From Diplosphaera chodatii (Eukaryota > Chlorophyta > Trebouxiophyceae > Prasiolales > Stichococcaceae): a stretch of 64,000 nt of DNA. The notes under the pieces were generated by a model that saw only the letters and a program-made list of their open reading frames with translations, did not search any database and had not been told where the DNA came from. Both the position numbers and the translations under genes were made by a program. Of this stretch, positions 33,601 to 45,605 are shown piece by piece (the stretch's first letter is position 1; each line of letters opens with the position of its first letter). Location of the stretch: positions 806,001 to 870,000 of the forward strand of contig JAALGY010000062.1 of assembly GCA_032358165.1 (NCBI GenBank), written 5' to 3'.

Positions 33601-36600
33601 CTCCTGCACCCTCTGCAGCAGCGCCAGCGCCGCCTCATCGCCCAAGTGACTGAAAGCAGCCCGTGCGACTGGAAGCTGCAGCGACGCAGCCGCCGCTGTG
33701 CCCAGTGCTCGCCAGTCATTCTCCGTCACACCCAGCTCGGCAATCTGTTCACGCGGAGCAGGAAGACCCTGAGTTCACGTGTCGATGCAATATCCAGTTG
33801 AACAGGTGTTCCGATTGGCAGCAAACCAGCTGCATCGTACACCTGCAATGCTTGCTGCACATTGCCAGCCGCAAGGTGAGCCTGCAACCCGGCAGAGTGT
33901 GGAACCTCCAGGCTGTACACCAAGTCTCCTGTGAACAGGGATAGGTGACAGCCACGAAAGCTGACCACCGCTGCGGAGTCCTGCGAGCATATGCAACAAG
34001 GGACATCTTACCCAGTAGCTCAACCTGCTTGCATTGGCTATACTGTGCCATCAGCCATGGTGAGTGCAAAGGTGAGTGGGGTCAGGCACCTGCAGCTTGA
34101 AGTGGTGTGGCTCAAAGCTGGCGGTGCGTATGCTGCAGTAGCTGCCCTCGCACCAGCACAGCACCTGTGCAGCATCGGTGGTATGAGCGGTGGTATAAAG
34201 ATGCGTCATCCCTGTCCTGCCAAAATCGTGGCCGGCGGTCTGCACGGGACAACAATGGTCTGCGCAAGCCGCATCATCAGCAGTACCTCAGCGTGCTCGG
34301 TGTTCCAAGCCAAGCTTGATACGTCCTCTGCTTGAAAGTCTGCATGCATCATTGCTGTCAACCCACTGTTCAGGGGATAAACGTTCATTGTTCCCTCAGC
34401 GTCCACAACAGCCAGCTGCGTTCCATCCGCATTGGCTTGCAGCAGTCTGCAATCAAACCCACGTACGCATAAATCGGAGGCAACGTCATGTGGTAACAAT
34501 GGAATTGCAATTGTGATGCTGCAGCAGCAGCGCAACTTCGGAACCAGAGCTCACAGGATGTCAGAGTGCTGTGTCCGCGTTGGAACTGCTGGTGCTGAGT
34601 CTGCTGCACTGATGAACAGCATCTGACCACCATGCAGTGCAGCCACCAGTGCTGTCGGCTGTCCATTCAGTCTAGGCGTGCGCAAGGCTGCAATGTGGCG
34701 GGCGGGCCGCGCCAGCTGCCACTGCTGTGATTGTATGCCATCGAGGCCATATGAGCACAGCACGGTGTCCTGCAGAATCACACAGACAGGCCCATTGCAA
34801 CAAGTTACAGGCTGAACTGGACCCAGTCAGGCGGTAGATCTTGTCAAAGTATTCAAAGCCTACTGCTGTTACATGCCTGACACATGGCCACTGCATCACC
34901 CAGCACCGCCAGACAGCAGCAGTCGGTAATGCAGGGTATGGTCGCCGTCAGACGATATGCCATGGCTGAGTCTGCAGCGCCAGCTGGAAGCTCATATATT
35001 GCAACCTGCTGATGAAGAGCAACAGCCAGGCACCTGCGTTGGATAGTTCAGCATGCCCATGCTATGTTGGTTCCCAACATGGTTCATCTGCGCAACACTT
35101 TGCAGGTTGCCAAGGTCGCTGCCCACCGGTCGTGCAGCGCAAGCTGCAGCACATGCCTCCGACAACACACTTTGACGCGCTCCCCAGTGTCCAGATGCTG
35201 CACAACAACATCTGTGGGCAACTCTCTGCAAAGGTATGCACTATCGCCTTAGCGTTGGAGAATTGCAACATGTACCATCTCAAGGCACAGTAAGCACTCC
35301 TGATAGATGCTCACCTGTGTGCAAAGCGGCTGCCATATGTGGAGTGCATTGGAGCGGAGCGCAGGCTGTGCATCGAGATACACCCGTCCTCACAGGCTAA
35401 CGCAAACCTTGCACCATCTGAGCTCGCTGCCTGAATGCACCGTACAGGTCATGCTTGATGAGGGCTCACGGTGGTCATGCAATGTGCTGTGTAGCTCGGC
35501 TTACCAGAGCAGCCAGGCCTGCTGGATTGGTGGCCACAACACCCAGGGCAATGCCATCCCGAGAGTAGAGCTGCGCTGTGCTGTTGCTGCCGCATATGAG
35601 GATCATGTTCCCTGCACGCATCAGGACGACGATGCTGTGCTGCAGGTTGAAGTGTGCATGGATGTCATGCGCTGCTCATGCAGCCGTTGCACTGATGCGC
35701 ATCCTTGTAGCACCTCTATGCAGAATGCTGATGCTTCGAGGTGCGAACCCAAGTCGCAGCTGCTTGCACCCGCTGCTGGTAGTCCGCACCAGGGCCAGTA
35801 TGCCGTTACCACTGCACGCTGCGAGCCGCTGCGCCGGTCTGTCATTCCTGCAAGGTTTCTCAAAAGGTTTTGTGTGCACACTGATGCACTTTGAAGAGCA
35901 CCAAAACAGGATGCCACGCCTTGCATGCGGACACCACACACCTGCTGGGAAACGATGCCAAGGACGTGATAGGAATGTTGGGCATGATGTCGAGGAGGCC
36001 CAGCGGCACGCCGTCAGCATCGCGCAGCGCAACGCGCCCATCCGTCTGCCCCAAGGCCAGCTGGCTGCCATCGCACGCCCAGCTGAGGCACAAGATGTTT
36101 GCAGCAGGTGCCTGCACAAGCAGCATATAACTTGTGCGGTTGTTTGGCGATATATTGAGTGTGGTGCACTGTATCCACAATGCGCAACAGCTCCTGGTCT
36201 TGCAGCGCTGTTATGGACGGTCCGACAACATCAGCTTTCATCATGTGTGCAACTGCACAGCGGCAGAGGACTGCACACCGTGTCCTTGAAGACGGTCTGC
36301 GCGTTGCAGGACCACAGAGCCAGCTCGCCAGCAGACACGCTGGCAAGCTGCTGCGCTGTGGGGCTGAAGGCCACTGCTGCCACAGGGCCGTCGTGTGTGT
36401 AGCTGACCAGCACGGCCCCAGTGTCCACGGACCACACAACGATTGTGCCGTGTGCTGTGCCGGCGGCGATCTTTTGCGCATCACATGACCAGGAAATGCT
36501 GCAAATGGCAACCTGGTGCACCGGGCAGCAGCACGTCAGCACCTAGCTCGGCACGCATCAAGAAGCCATGCATGTGTTGGCGGCCACAAGGTGGTGGCTG

Positions 36601-36736
36601 TAAGGTGGTGGCTGTAAGCGCACCTCAGATGCCTGCAGGCTTTGCAGGCGCCGACCAGTGTCCGCATCATGTACTTGCACCACATTGCGCACACCAGCAG
36701 CCAATTGCGACCCGTCTGCCCAAATCAGATGAAGTG
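30634..36736 (-). CDS. IFT122: IFT122, intraflagellar transport complex A subunit
   Basis: IFT122 is a core subunit of the IFT-A complex, which drives retrograde transport and membrane-protein entry in cilia. It has N-terminal WD40 propellers and C-terminal TPR-like helices. In order: LIWADGSQLAAGV with VQVHDADTGRRLQSL (~36,650-36,736), ICSISWSCDAQKIAAGTAHG and VVWSVDTGAVLVSYTHDGPV (~36,400-36,510), LASVSAGELALWS (~36,320), LALGQTDGRVALRDADGVPL (~36,030), LAVVDAEGTMNVYPLN and VSSLAWNTEHAEVLL (~34,290-34,420), DWRALGTAAAASLQLPVARA (~33,690), VHEAAAMYARAGAQDQAIAM (~33,390), RWDEARMVAEGQPDL with ARWLERAGQIDQARQAYR (~32,570-32,680), AASLYMALATDAFAQ (~32,370), ARFAWTKLRTMPFPPDW (~31,640), LTDAEELLPVCFRCGATNNL (~31,370), FELALGITHDEALHLLSE (~31,110), and a last exon FEACGHAFEQDELMLVL. 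The order matches the family throughout. The first coding exon, upstream of 36736, was not identified. Confidence 0.88.
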
Positions 36737-37565
36737 CTGTGGATGTGAAGTTCCGGCAGCATTGTGATGCCTTCCTTGCTGCTCTACTGGGCACGCAGTA
36801 CACATGGAACCTGACACACTGCATATGACATACCAGGAGTAACAGCGATGCAGTTGCACCTGGTGCCGGTGGCCACCTGCCAGATGTCAGATAAAACCAG
36901 TATCAAGAAACGTAACTAGCGGTGTTCAGCTCACGGTACAGCTCAACCACCGACTTGCATGGACTTGCTGGTCTGCATGCGCACAGCAACAGCGGCACAT
37001 CTTACTCCTAACGTGCCACCCACCGGAGGTAAAGCCCACACCAGATCGCACTGCATCGATCAGACTTAGAAGTAATGTGCAGGGAGCTCAACACCGCACG
37101 TTACTTGTGGAGTGCCCCTGCAGGTCTCTGTTTGGGGCACGTGGTTGTCACGACACCCAGTAGTGTTGTGCAGGGAGCTAGCGCCGGCTTTCAGGGCATC
37201 GATGTCGTGGGGATGTGACCAGCAGGCTGCGAGGCAGGTGCTGCTGGGCCTGCTGCATGCAACGCGACCCACAGCGACCCATCCAAGAGGGATTTCGCTG
37301 CAGGGGGCCTGCTGCCCCTCAAACTGTGCACTGCCTCGTCCCCTGCTGCTCATGACTCGGGCGCTGTTGGCTTCTCACCAGGAGCGTGAACTCCTTGTAG
37401 CAACACCATCTGCAGGATCAGCTGCGTTGCTCGTCCAGGTTGCCTGCCTTGTCAAGCGAGCATGCGCTGCTGACTGCTGTAGAGCCGATCAAGCTGGCCC
37501 CAGGTCATATCCTGGGTACAATCATGGTGTTGTCGCGACCTTGACGTCACAGCTTACTGCACAGC
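36737..37565. promoter_or_regulatory. Divergent region between IFT122 and the ataxin-2 gene
   Basis: It contains the unresolved IFT122 first exon and both promoters. A 14-bp direct duplication (AGGTGGTGGCTGTA twice) lies at about 36,588-36,617, inside the adjacent IFT122 intron. No other element was identified. Confidence 0.35.
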
Positions 37566-40500
37566 ATGGCGCCAGGGGCTCCCACGCGCACCCAGAAGCT
37601 GCCGCAGAAGTCCGCTGGAGACAGCAATGGGTTGAAGGCCGCTGGGCACGGTGCCAGCAGCGAGCACCTGCGATGGACGTTCCAGGCATTGCAGGGCTAC
37701 ACCGTGACGGTCCAGGTCAGCTGCAGCTTTGACAAGACTGTTACAAGTGTATGGGTGCTGATGATATGCGCGCTGTGCACAACATCAACGTCATATCGGT
37801 TGTTTGGGTCGCATCGCTCGACAGGGCTGCCCCCTGCCATAGCGTGCATGAGTTGGCGCCAGGCCTTGCCGCTTGGTTGCATTCGAACAGTTGTTTGCCG
37901 AGGTTGGATCGGACCAGAGGACACCCGATTTGCATGCCTGCCATGCCTTTTGACACCTCAGATCAACACGCCTCGCACCCTCGGAAAGGGTGCACTTGCT
38001 CTCGCACGTCTCCCTCAACAAGCTACACAAAAGCTGCTGGCAGATTCGACGCTATCATACGCCGCAGCAGGCTGCAAACATGTGCTTGAAGGCCTTGCAC
38101 GTGTGTGCCCGCAGGTGCAAAGTGGAGCCATGTTCGAGGGCGTCATGCACGCCGCGGTCCTGAACGGACCGCACCCTGGCGTCAGTCTGCGCATGGCGCG
38201 GCGCACGCCGGCAGACGGCCCAGCAGAGCCGGGGTTGCCGGTCGGGTGGAGCCGGAAACTGACGCTCCCGATAGCCGAGGTGGTCCAGGTCACCGCGTCG
38301 GACGTGCGGCTGGGCGCCGAGGACCTGGGGGGCCTCGCTGCAAATGACGAGCTGGCCGGCTTCGGCACGGACGCATCCATTTCCCGCGGCCGTGGCGGGT
38401 GAGCTGCGTCTGTCTTGAGTAACATCCAGCATGCTGTTACCCGTCCTTGCTAAGTGTGGGGTTGCACTGCTGCACTAAAGCCTCAGTCTTGCATGCAGCT
38501 CATGCTTACTGCGTTGGTGGCAGTGCTGTCGGAAGGCTGCTCACACCTGTGATGCAGGCGCCCGCTGCGCCATATGAGCGTAGGGTGTCAGCGATGCCTG
38601 CATGTGACGATCACAAGGCCCTTCAGTGGGCAGCCTGATCGGCAGTGAGCATGTGGTTTCACTACAGCATGGTGGGGCGGGAGCTGAAGCGCTGGCAGCC
38701 GTCCGCGGACGATGCGCCGCTGGAGGGGGGCCTGGAGGACTCGCGGGGCGGCACCTGGGACCAGTTTGGCGTCAACCACCACAAATTTGGCGTACAGACC
38801 AGCTTTCAGGTGGGTGCAAGGCGGACGTACATGCCTTGTTTTGTCGTCGAGGCGATCAAACAGTTGCGTCTCACAGCTGTCCAGTTGTGAACATCCTCCC
38901 ATATGATTGGCGCCCCCGCCAACAGGAGGACCTGTACACGACGAAGCTGGACAAGGGGAAGTCACGCATCAGCGAGGCGGAGGCGGAGCGGCTGGCGAAG
39001 GAGATCATGCGGGAGGCGCAGTCCGGCGGCGGCGCCGCTGCAGCGCACAACGCCCACCTGGCGGAGGAGCGCGGGATGGAGGTGGACGACTCAGGGGTGA
39101 GCCACAGACCGCTGCTGTTTGCGTCGGTGACGAGCTGCAGATCCCAACTAATGGACAACCGGGGCAACCGAGGTTTCGCTGCATGGAAGATTGCTGACGG
39201 ACGAAGTGCAGCAGCTGCCTGACGCCCTTCTGTGCTGGTGCAGATGGACGAGGAGGACAAGTACTCCTCGGTGCTGCGGCCGCCGGCTGCGGGCGCCGCC
39301 GCCGGCGGCACCAGGCCGGTCCCGATGCCCATGACCAATGGGGCCGGCCCCTCAGCAGGCGCCTGGCGCAACGCCAACAGCAGCCTCGCCGCCGTCTCTG
39401 GCAGGTGGCCACCTGCTGCACTTGGGTGTCCAGCACAGTACCTGAGTATCTTGACCATGACCATGGCATGATGATGCGTGCATGGAGATGTTGGTCGATG
39501 AACTGCATGCTGGCAACCGCAGGGCTGCCGCGGGCGCCGGGGCACCTTCCAGTGGGCCACGGCCCATCCCGGGCCGCAGCTCAGCCATTGAGATGCCCAC
39601 CAGCCCTGTCGACACACGGCGGGAGTACAACAAGGTACACTTGGAGAAAGGGCGCCGGTCAGAGCCCCAGACCATAGTATGCCAGAACGTATTCCTGCGA
39701 TGCAGCTGACGAGCAAGCTCACAGAAGTGTGGCACGTCCCTCCTGTTTGTTGGTCGCAGTATATACCATCCCCCCTGTGCCATCATATGCAGGTGGCTAT
39801 GCAAATGGGGGCGCCTGTCAGGAAGAAGGACCCGGTGGCCACCAGCCCCTACGGCACGCCAAAGGGCGCCCGCAGCCCACTGTCCAGGTACCAGGCTTGG
39901 GGCATCAGACTGCCTAAACCATCCACAGAGTTCGGTATCTTTGACAGCCAAGGGTTTGCAAGCAGGGGCCTCGACGCATGCGGCTGCAGCGTCCACAAGC
40001 TGCAGACGGCATTTCTCTCACGCGCTTCAGCCTTCAATGCTGCAGCAGCCCGCTGGTGCACGACGCGGCGGCCATGGAGGCGCTGAACCTGAACCCGGGG
40101 GCGCCGCGTGTGGACCACAGGGCGCGCGCCGCCTTTGAGGAGTTCAAGGCCCGCGAAGCCGCCGACAAGGCCAAGCGCCAGTGAGCTTGCTTTTCATGTG
40201 CTATACATACTTCTGGACATGACACTCTCGATTCGTGCGCGTGCTCATATTGTGGTCGTCCACAATGGCCAGCTGCATGGTTTGCTGACGGCAACCAAAC
40301 CCCTGCAGGCGGGATGACCTGCGGGAGAAGCTGCGCACATTCAGCCAGGACGGCGGGAAGCCGCCCTCCTCGACGTCCGCCTCCGAGACGGCGCTGTCGC
40401 CGTCGGAGTACGCCACCCCGCTGGCGGACGCCGCCTCAGCGCCGTCGCCGCCGCCGCCCGGCGCCCGAGGCGCGCTGCCGCCAGCGGGCGGCAGGGCGGC

Positions 40501-42826
40501 GGCGACGCCGGCGCCGCTGGCGACCGACGTGGGCAAGGCAGACGCGGTGAAGGACTCGGCGTCGGCGGCCGGCGGGCAGCCGCCGACGCCCGGCTCGGCC
40601 AGCTCCGCGTCCTCGAAGCTCAACCCCTTTGCCAAGAGCTTCTCCTTCAACCCCAGCGCCACGGAATTTAAGCCAGGCACGCATGTACTGTCGACCTGGG
40701 AAACTGCTGGCATGCGCTGCAAGTGCTGCTCAGTCGTTGCAATCCCTGCATACCCCATGTTCATGTCAAATGCAATACTGTCGACTGATTGCGTGGAGTC
40801 CTATCAACAAGTCTGCACCTTGCACAGGCCCAGGCAGCAGCGGCGCCGTCAGCAGCAGCCCCAGCAGCGCAGCTGCCGTGCCGCCGGTCTCCCGGCCGCG
40901 GGGCGGCGGCAACGGCAGCCATGGCGGCGGTGGCCGCCCGCCCCACAGCGGCAGCATGGGGCGCCAGTCGATGCCCCCGCCCCGCGGCGGCGCCCACTCC
41001 CGCAGCGGCTCATCAGGTGCGCTGCATATGCCAGTCGCTCTTGACCTGACGTTCAGCAGGCGCCTACTTACAGAGTGGCCTGAATGAGCACCCATCATCT
41101 TGATGTTTCACCGTCTGGCTGCCACATCGAGCAGCCTCTATATCATGCGCGCGTGAGGCACCAGTGGCGCGCGACAACAACAAAAGGACAAACCTGATCA
41201 GCATGTGCTCGGGCTGCAGGCTCGGGGCTGGGCCTGCCGCCGGGGGCGATGCTGCCGGGCGGGCTGCACCAGCGCATGGGCAGCGGCGGGGGGCTGCCGC
41301 CCATGGGGCTCCCCCCCGCCATGCACGGCCTGCCCCCCGGCGCCCCGCCGCCCCACCTGGACCGCGTCGGCAGCGGCGCCCACCCCCCCGGCCCAGGTGC
41401 GTTCGACTGGCTGAATATGTGGCCATCTGGTCGCCTCGGTGGAAGTCGCCTCGGTATAGTTCAACATGCAGTTGGCACAGCTGAGCTGCTGCATGCATCT
41501 GCATTACTGACACGGTGCTGTGGCGTCGTGTGCAAGGCAAGTGGAAAGTGTGCTCGTGCTTGACACAGCGTGTGGTCTGCAACAGCAGGCATGGCGCCGA
41601 TGCCCATGGCGATGCAGGGCGGGCAACCGGTGCACATGCCGCAGGGGGTCTACATGCCGCAGCAGGCCATCTACGGCCCGCCCGTCATGATGCCAGGGCA
41701 AGGTACAGACCTGTGCCCTTGGTTCTTCCCTTGCTTGCACCTGCAGTATTGCTGGTGACAGTGGTGCACCAGTCGCACTGAGGCTGTGTGGGTGTTCACA
41801 CATCAGATTGCTGAGCTTGCCTGCTGCCAGGCGCAAAACTGGTGCTGCGTGACGTGCTGCGCACAGCTCAGTATGCACCCCTGGCAGGAGTCATGGCTGC
41901 TGCGCTGCAGGCTCGCCCGGCCAGTTCATGGTGTACTCCCCGGGGACGCGGCCGCCGTTTGTGAATGTGGTCCCCGCATACGGTCACATGGTGTACCCTG
42001 GCGGCCCTGGCGGCTCTCCGGGCGGTCCCCCGCCGGCAGGTGAGCGTTCTGTGGGCCTTATTGGCAAGCAGTCGTGCACTGGGACAGCTGTGGTCTGACG
42101 TTGTTGCTGCAGAAGCCAGGGGGCGATGCAGTGAGGTTGTTCCGTTTCCGTTACTGTGCCTCTAGCAAAAGTGTGCCTGCATTGCAAGTTAGTGAATGTA
42201 AGCAAAGGATGTCAGCAAGCTGACGACTTCGGATGCATCCAGCCCCGATCAAATATTCGATATCCAGCGTCGGTCCAACGAATGCATGTGGGCTTGCTGC
42301 GCAGGCATGCGGCCGCAGATGTACCAGGGCGGCCCGCCGCCGCCCTACCCCGCAGGCATGCCGCCGCCCGGCATGCTGCCCAGCCAGCAGATGGGGATGC
42401 CCCAGGTGCTTGCAACCTGCCGTGCGCCACCACTGCTTATCATACGTTGTCCTGCAGCGTACCTCTGCCATAATCTTGGTAGCGGTGTCACGCCATGCAC
42501 CTTCACGCGACACTCGCAATCGGCAACTTGCTGAGCTCGGTCTGTTGTGCAGGGGCCATACATGCAGCACGCACCAGGCCATGCACACAGCCACAGCCGC
42601 TCCTCCAGCTTTGGTGGTGTTCCAACAGGTATGCAGTTGTCGATGCAGTTGTCGATGCATTGGCCAGGTTTGGTGCTGTGATATGCAGCACAGGTTTGCT
42701 GCCATAAGACTCGCCAATCTGACGACGTACCTGTATGCTGACGTCGGTGTGACATCGTTTGCGACAGGGGGTGTGCCCCCTCCAGATGCCGGACCACCGC
42801 AGCCGCCTCCAGATGGGCCGCGGTGA
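37566..42826 (+). CDS. ATXN2: Ataxin-2-like (PBP1/CID) protein: SM-ATX, LsmAD, PAM2
   Basis: Ataxin-2 proteins control mRNA stability, translation and stress-granule assembly and bind poly(A)-binding protein through a PAM2 motif. Start MAPGAPTRTQKLPQKSAGD is at 37566. The Lsm-like SM-ATX domain begins LRWTFQALQGYTVTVQ (~37,670) and continues in the exon at ~38,116-38,399 (AMFEGVMHAAVLNGPHPGVS, then KLTLPIAEVVQVTASDVRLG). The LsmAD domain is split over two exons: GGTWDQFGVNHHKFGVQTSF (~38,750) and EDLYTTKLDKGKSRISEAEA (~38,930). The PAM2-like motif is LNPFAKSFSFNPSATEFKP (~40,620). The rest is Pro/Met/Gly/Ser-rich (MPQGVYMPQQAIYGPPVMMP at ~41,640; PPPPYPAGMPPPGMLPSQQ at ~42,335), ending at TGA 42824-42826. 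The low-complexity tail is cut into many short exons. Confidence 0.9.
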
Positions 42827-43490
42827 CACCAAGTGTGCGCGCTCCAGGGCAGCGTGCAGCCTGGCGCTGCAGCATGACCGCATGCAGAAAGCTGTGTCGT
42901 GCGCAGCTCGCCAGTAAGCCGCCTGGCTGCCGACCTGTCACAGTCAGTGCTAGGTGCCATGCACATGCGCATCATCCTGGTGCAGTTGCCGCCATGGGAA
43001 CAATGGCAAAACCAAGGGGTGCGGGCATGTCTTATCAGGGCCCCAAGCTTCTCTGCCATGTGGTTTGGTGGGGTCCCCACGCAAGTGGTGCGGGCAACAT
43101 CTGAGTAGCTCTGAAGCCACCTGGCTTGCAGGGGGCATCTCATCTTATGGCCTTGCTTCTCAGAGGGGTTGTTAACAGAGACAGGACATCAGGCCACAGC
43201 ACTTTCTGCAACACCACCACCACCGCTAGAGTGAGCAGCAGCAAACCACCATGAGGGGTCTGTTCCCAACAATATAAGACTGAAGAAACGAGTACACGCT
43301 ATGTGTTCTGGCCCCGCTGTACGCCAGTGGCATGCAAGGCACCCACTGCGAGCAGCTAGATATGCTACAGAGTTGCACAGCAGTGGCGCTCGTATGTCTG
43401 TGGGCCAAGAAGGGCTGCACGGCAGCACGGCGGGCAATGCCAAGGCTGCATGCCACAGAGCATTGACAGCGCAAATTCTTGTGCATCGCC
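42827..43490. other. Intergenic between convergent ATXN2 and UBC13, no gene seen
   Basis: 664 bp holding the 3' ends of two convergent genes. No feature with support was found. Confidence 0.5.
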
Positions 43491-43946
43491 TCATGGCTGC
43501 GCCCATTGTCGTGTCCACTCCTTGGCTGTGGCAATGGCGTCTTTCTCGTTGTCCTTCCAGTGCTTCGCCACGTTCTCTGCCAGCGGGTCATCTGGATTGG
43601 GCGCTGAAAGCAACGCCTGGATGCTGAGTAGCACCGTGCGAATCTGCAGTGCTGGACTCCATTTGTCCTTCAGGATGTCAAGACAGATCCGGCCCAGCTT
43701 GTCTATGTTTGGGTGGTAGATCTTTGTGAGGAAGCGGACCTTGGGGGAAGCCATGGGGTACTCCTCGGGTAGGAACAACTCTAGCCTGAAGACCCCGCCC
43801 TCATACGGCGACGACGCAGGTCCCATGATCATGACCTTGAAGTAGCGGAGGTTCTCCTCATTCGGCTCTGCGCTGATGCCGGGTGCTGGCTCTGATACAA
43901 GGCGCTGCGTCTCCTTCACGATTCGGCGCGGGAGCTGGGAGGACAT
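43491..43946 (-). CDS. UBC13: Ubiquitin-conjugating enzyme E2 N (UBC13), intronless
   Basis: UBC13 pairs with a UEV partner (MMS2/UEV1) to build Lys63-linked ubiquitin chains, used in DNA-damage tolerance and signalling. This is a complete 151-residue frame, the usual family length. It has the N-terminal helix [19 protein letters not shown], the core [19 protein letters not shown] and [20 protein letters not shown], the HPN tripeptide (YHPNID), the active-site Cys at residue 88 ([16 protein letters not shown]), and [20 protein letters not shown] near the C-terminus. Sequence conservation is very high and no lesion is visible. It has no intron, unlike most genes here, so it may have arisen as a retrocopy or simply lost introns. 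Confidence 0.98.
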   Translation of the reverse strand: MSSQLPRRIVKETQRLVSEPAPGISAEPNEENLRYFKVMIMGPASSPYEGGVFRLELFLPEEYPMASPKVRFLTKIYHPNIDKLGRICLDILKDKWSPALQIRTVLLSIQALLSAPNPDDPLAENVAKHWKDNEKDAIATAKEWTRQWAQP

Positions 43947-44555
43947 CCTGCAACGCCTTGCTCAGGTCCGACACCCGCCGCACAGCCTGCGCCACTGCCG
44001 AAGCAGCACGGGTGGGTCGCAACCTACCGGCCTTGTCCCCACACAGCCTCTCCCGCCCGTCGCCGGGCTGCGCCGTGGGCAGCAAACGATAACCGCAGTG
44101 TTGGACCTTGCTAGCTCTCTGTCGCATCCGGGAAAGGGCGTTTATGTGCAGCTTGGCAGGCTTTGAGGCGCAGCATGGTGTAAACTTCTTCCGCATTTAG
44201 CTCCCCTGCTCTTGCTCCAGCACTTCAGATGTATGCCAGCTCTACCTTCGTGCCTTGGTCTCATGTGGCACATTTGCGATACTGCTGCGCTCTCGAGTGT
44301 GGGCCTCTGACTCGTGAGCTGCTGCGACAGCAAATCCTCGTGCATAGCCAGTCTCAGCTGCAAACCTGTCCACTGAGCAAGGCACTGCTGCATCCCACCT
44401 GGGTATCCGCAAGCTGTTGAGATTGGGATCAGCCCAATCGTAAGGTTGCTGTGACATCCGCGATCGTCAGAGCAGGTGGCAAGGCCGAGCACCCATTGTC
44501 CGCTGCCGGCATCGAAGGCGCCGTCAGGGTAGCGTGAGCACGCGCAGCAGCAAGC
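43947..44555. promoter_or_regulatory. Divergent region between UBC13 and the 82-residue gene
   Basis: About 600 bp between two starts facing away from each other. It must include both promoters. No clear core element was found. Confidence 0.35.
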
Positions 44556-45156
44556 ATGGGCGGCGATCCCTCGTACCCGAAAGGTGATCAGCACAGCCTC
44601 GAGGACACCATGTCAGCTTCCTGTGCGTCTTTGCGCCAATGGTCTGGTGGAAGTACTGCAGGCGCATGTGCATCAGAGCCATCAAGCATGGGTTGCAGTC
44701 GTTCCGGCTGAGGTACATGGCTGTGGTGCAGGGGTGTGGTCACCTGCGGGCGGCTGGTTTGCTGACCCCAAGCACTGGCGGCGCAACACTGTTTTTGCTT
44801 TTGTGTGAGTATCAATGCTATCAAGATTGCCCTAAGTATGCCTGTGGCACCGACAGCATCAACAGCACCAACAGGCAGAGTGGAATACTGCGGTGCTGGC
44901 CTGAGCGGTAGAGAACTGCACACACGCAGGGGCCTGTTCGCTGTGGCCGTACCAATCTTCTACAAATCCGCACAGCTGGAGGTGAGCGCCTGCCTGCGCC
45001 CAATCTGGTTTGTAAACTGAACTCCACGTGATGCTGACACGCGTCTGTGACCTGCTGCAGCAACGGCCGGTGCCGCCGACACGGCCCATTCCATCGCAGA
45101 GATGGTGCAAGAACTTCGGCAAGCCCAATCCAGACGCCATTGGAGGCCAGGCGTAG
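44556..45156 (+). CDS. 82-residue single-pass membrane protein in four small exons (function unknown, possibly mitochondrial)
   Basis: Four exons splice in frame with canonical sites: 44556-44583, 44732-44804, 44930-44981 and 45061-45156 (TAG). The product starts MGGDPSYPK, continues WSPAGGWFADPKHWRRNT, has one hydrophobic helix (FAFVGLFAVAVPIF) and ends in a hydrophilic tail (IPSQRWCKNFGKPNPDAIGG). Small one-helix proteins with a Trp/Pro-rich head and a W-x-R-N motif before the helix resemble accessory subunits of mitochondrial respiratory complexes, but I cannot name a family with confidence. All three introns are GT-AG, and the phases (1, 0 and 0 at the three junctions) give one continuous frame, which is the main evidence that this is a real gene. 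Confidence 0.7.
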
Positions 45157-45605
45157 GTAGATGAAGCCTCGATCACGAAAGGTCCAAGACGGAATGCAGC
45201 ACTGGCAGCCTTGTCGTTTGGAGGGCAGTTTTGGTCCCAGGAGTGCTTCGTCCGAGAGCGTGCAAAGCTGTGCATTGGCACCGGGACGTGACAGGGGTGT
45301 AAGACCTGACCACCTAAAAATTGCATTGCCACTTCAAAAGCACAGCAAGCACATCGTGCCAATGAACTGGATCCAAACTCAGGCTTTTGCTACCGGGCAT
45401 GTGCTGCCCGTGCGGCCTGGATGAGGACCGAAATCTGCGCAGACGGGCAGCAGGTCACTGGAGAAGAGACACTTTGGTCCGCATGTGGGGGAAGGGCCGA
45501 CTGCATTGCTCCGCGAAACCGCTGCCTGAACTGCTGCTATGTGTGAGAGCTTTGCCGCGATGCCTCCCAACTCCGCTCATGGTGCAACCAACCCGATTAG
45601 TTCGT
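45157..45605. other. Intergenic between convergent genes, no gene seen
   Basis: 449 bp between the 82-residue gene (+) and the 14-3-3 gene (-). No feature recognised. Confidence 0.5.
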
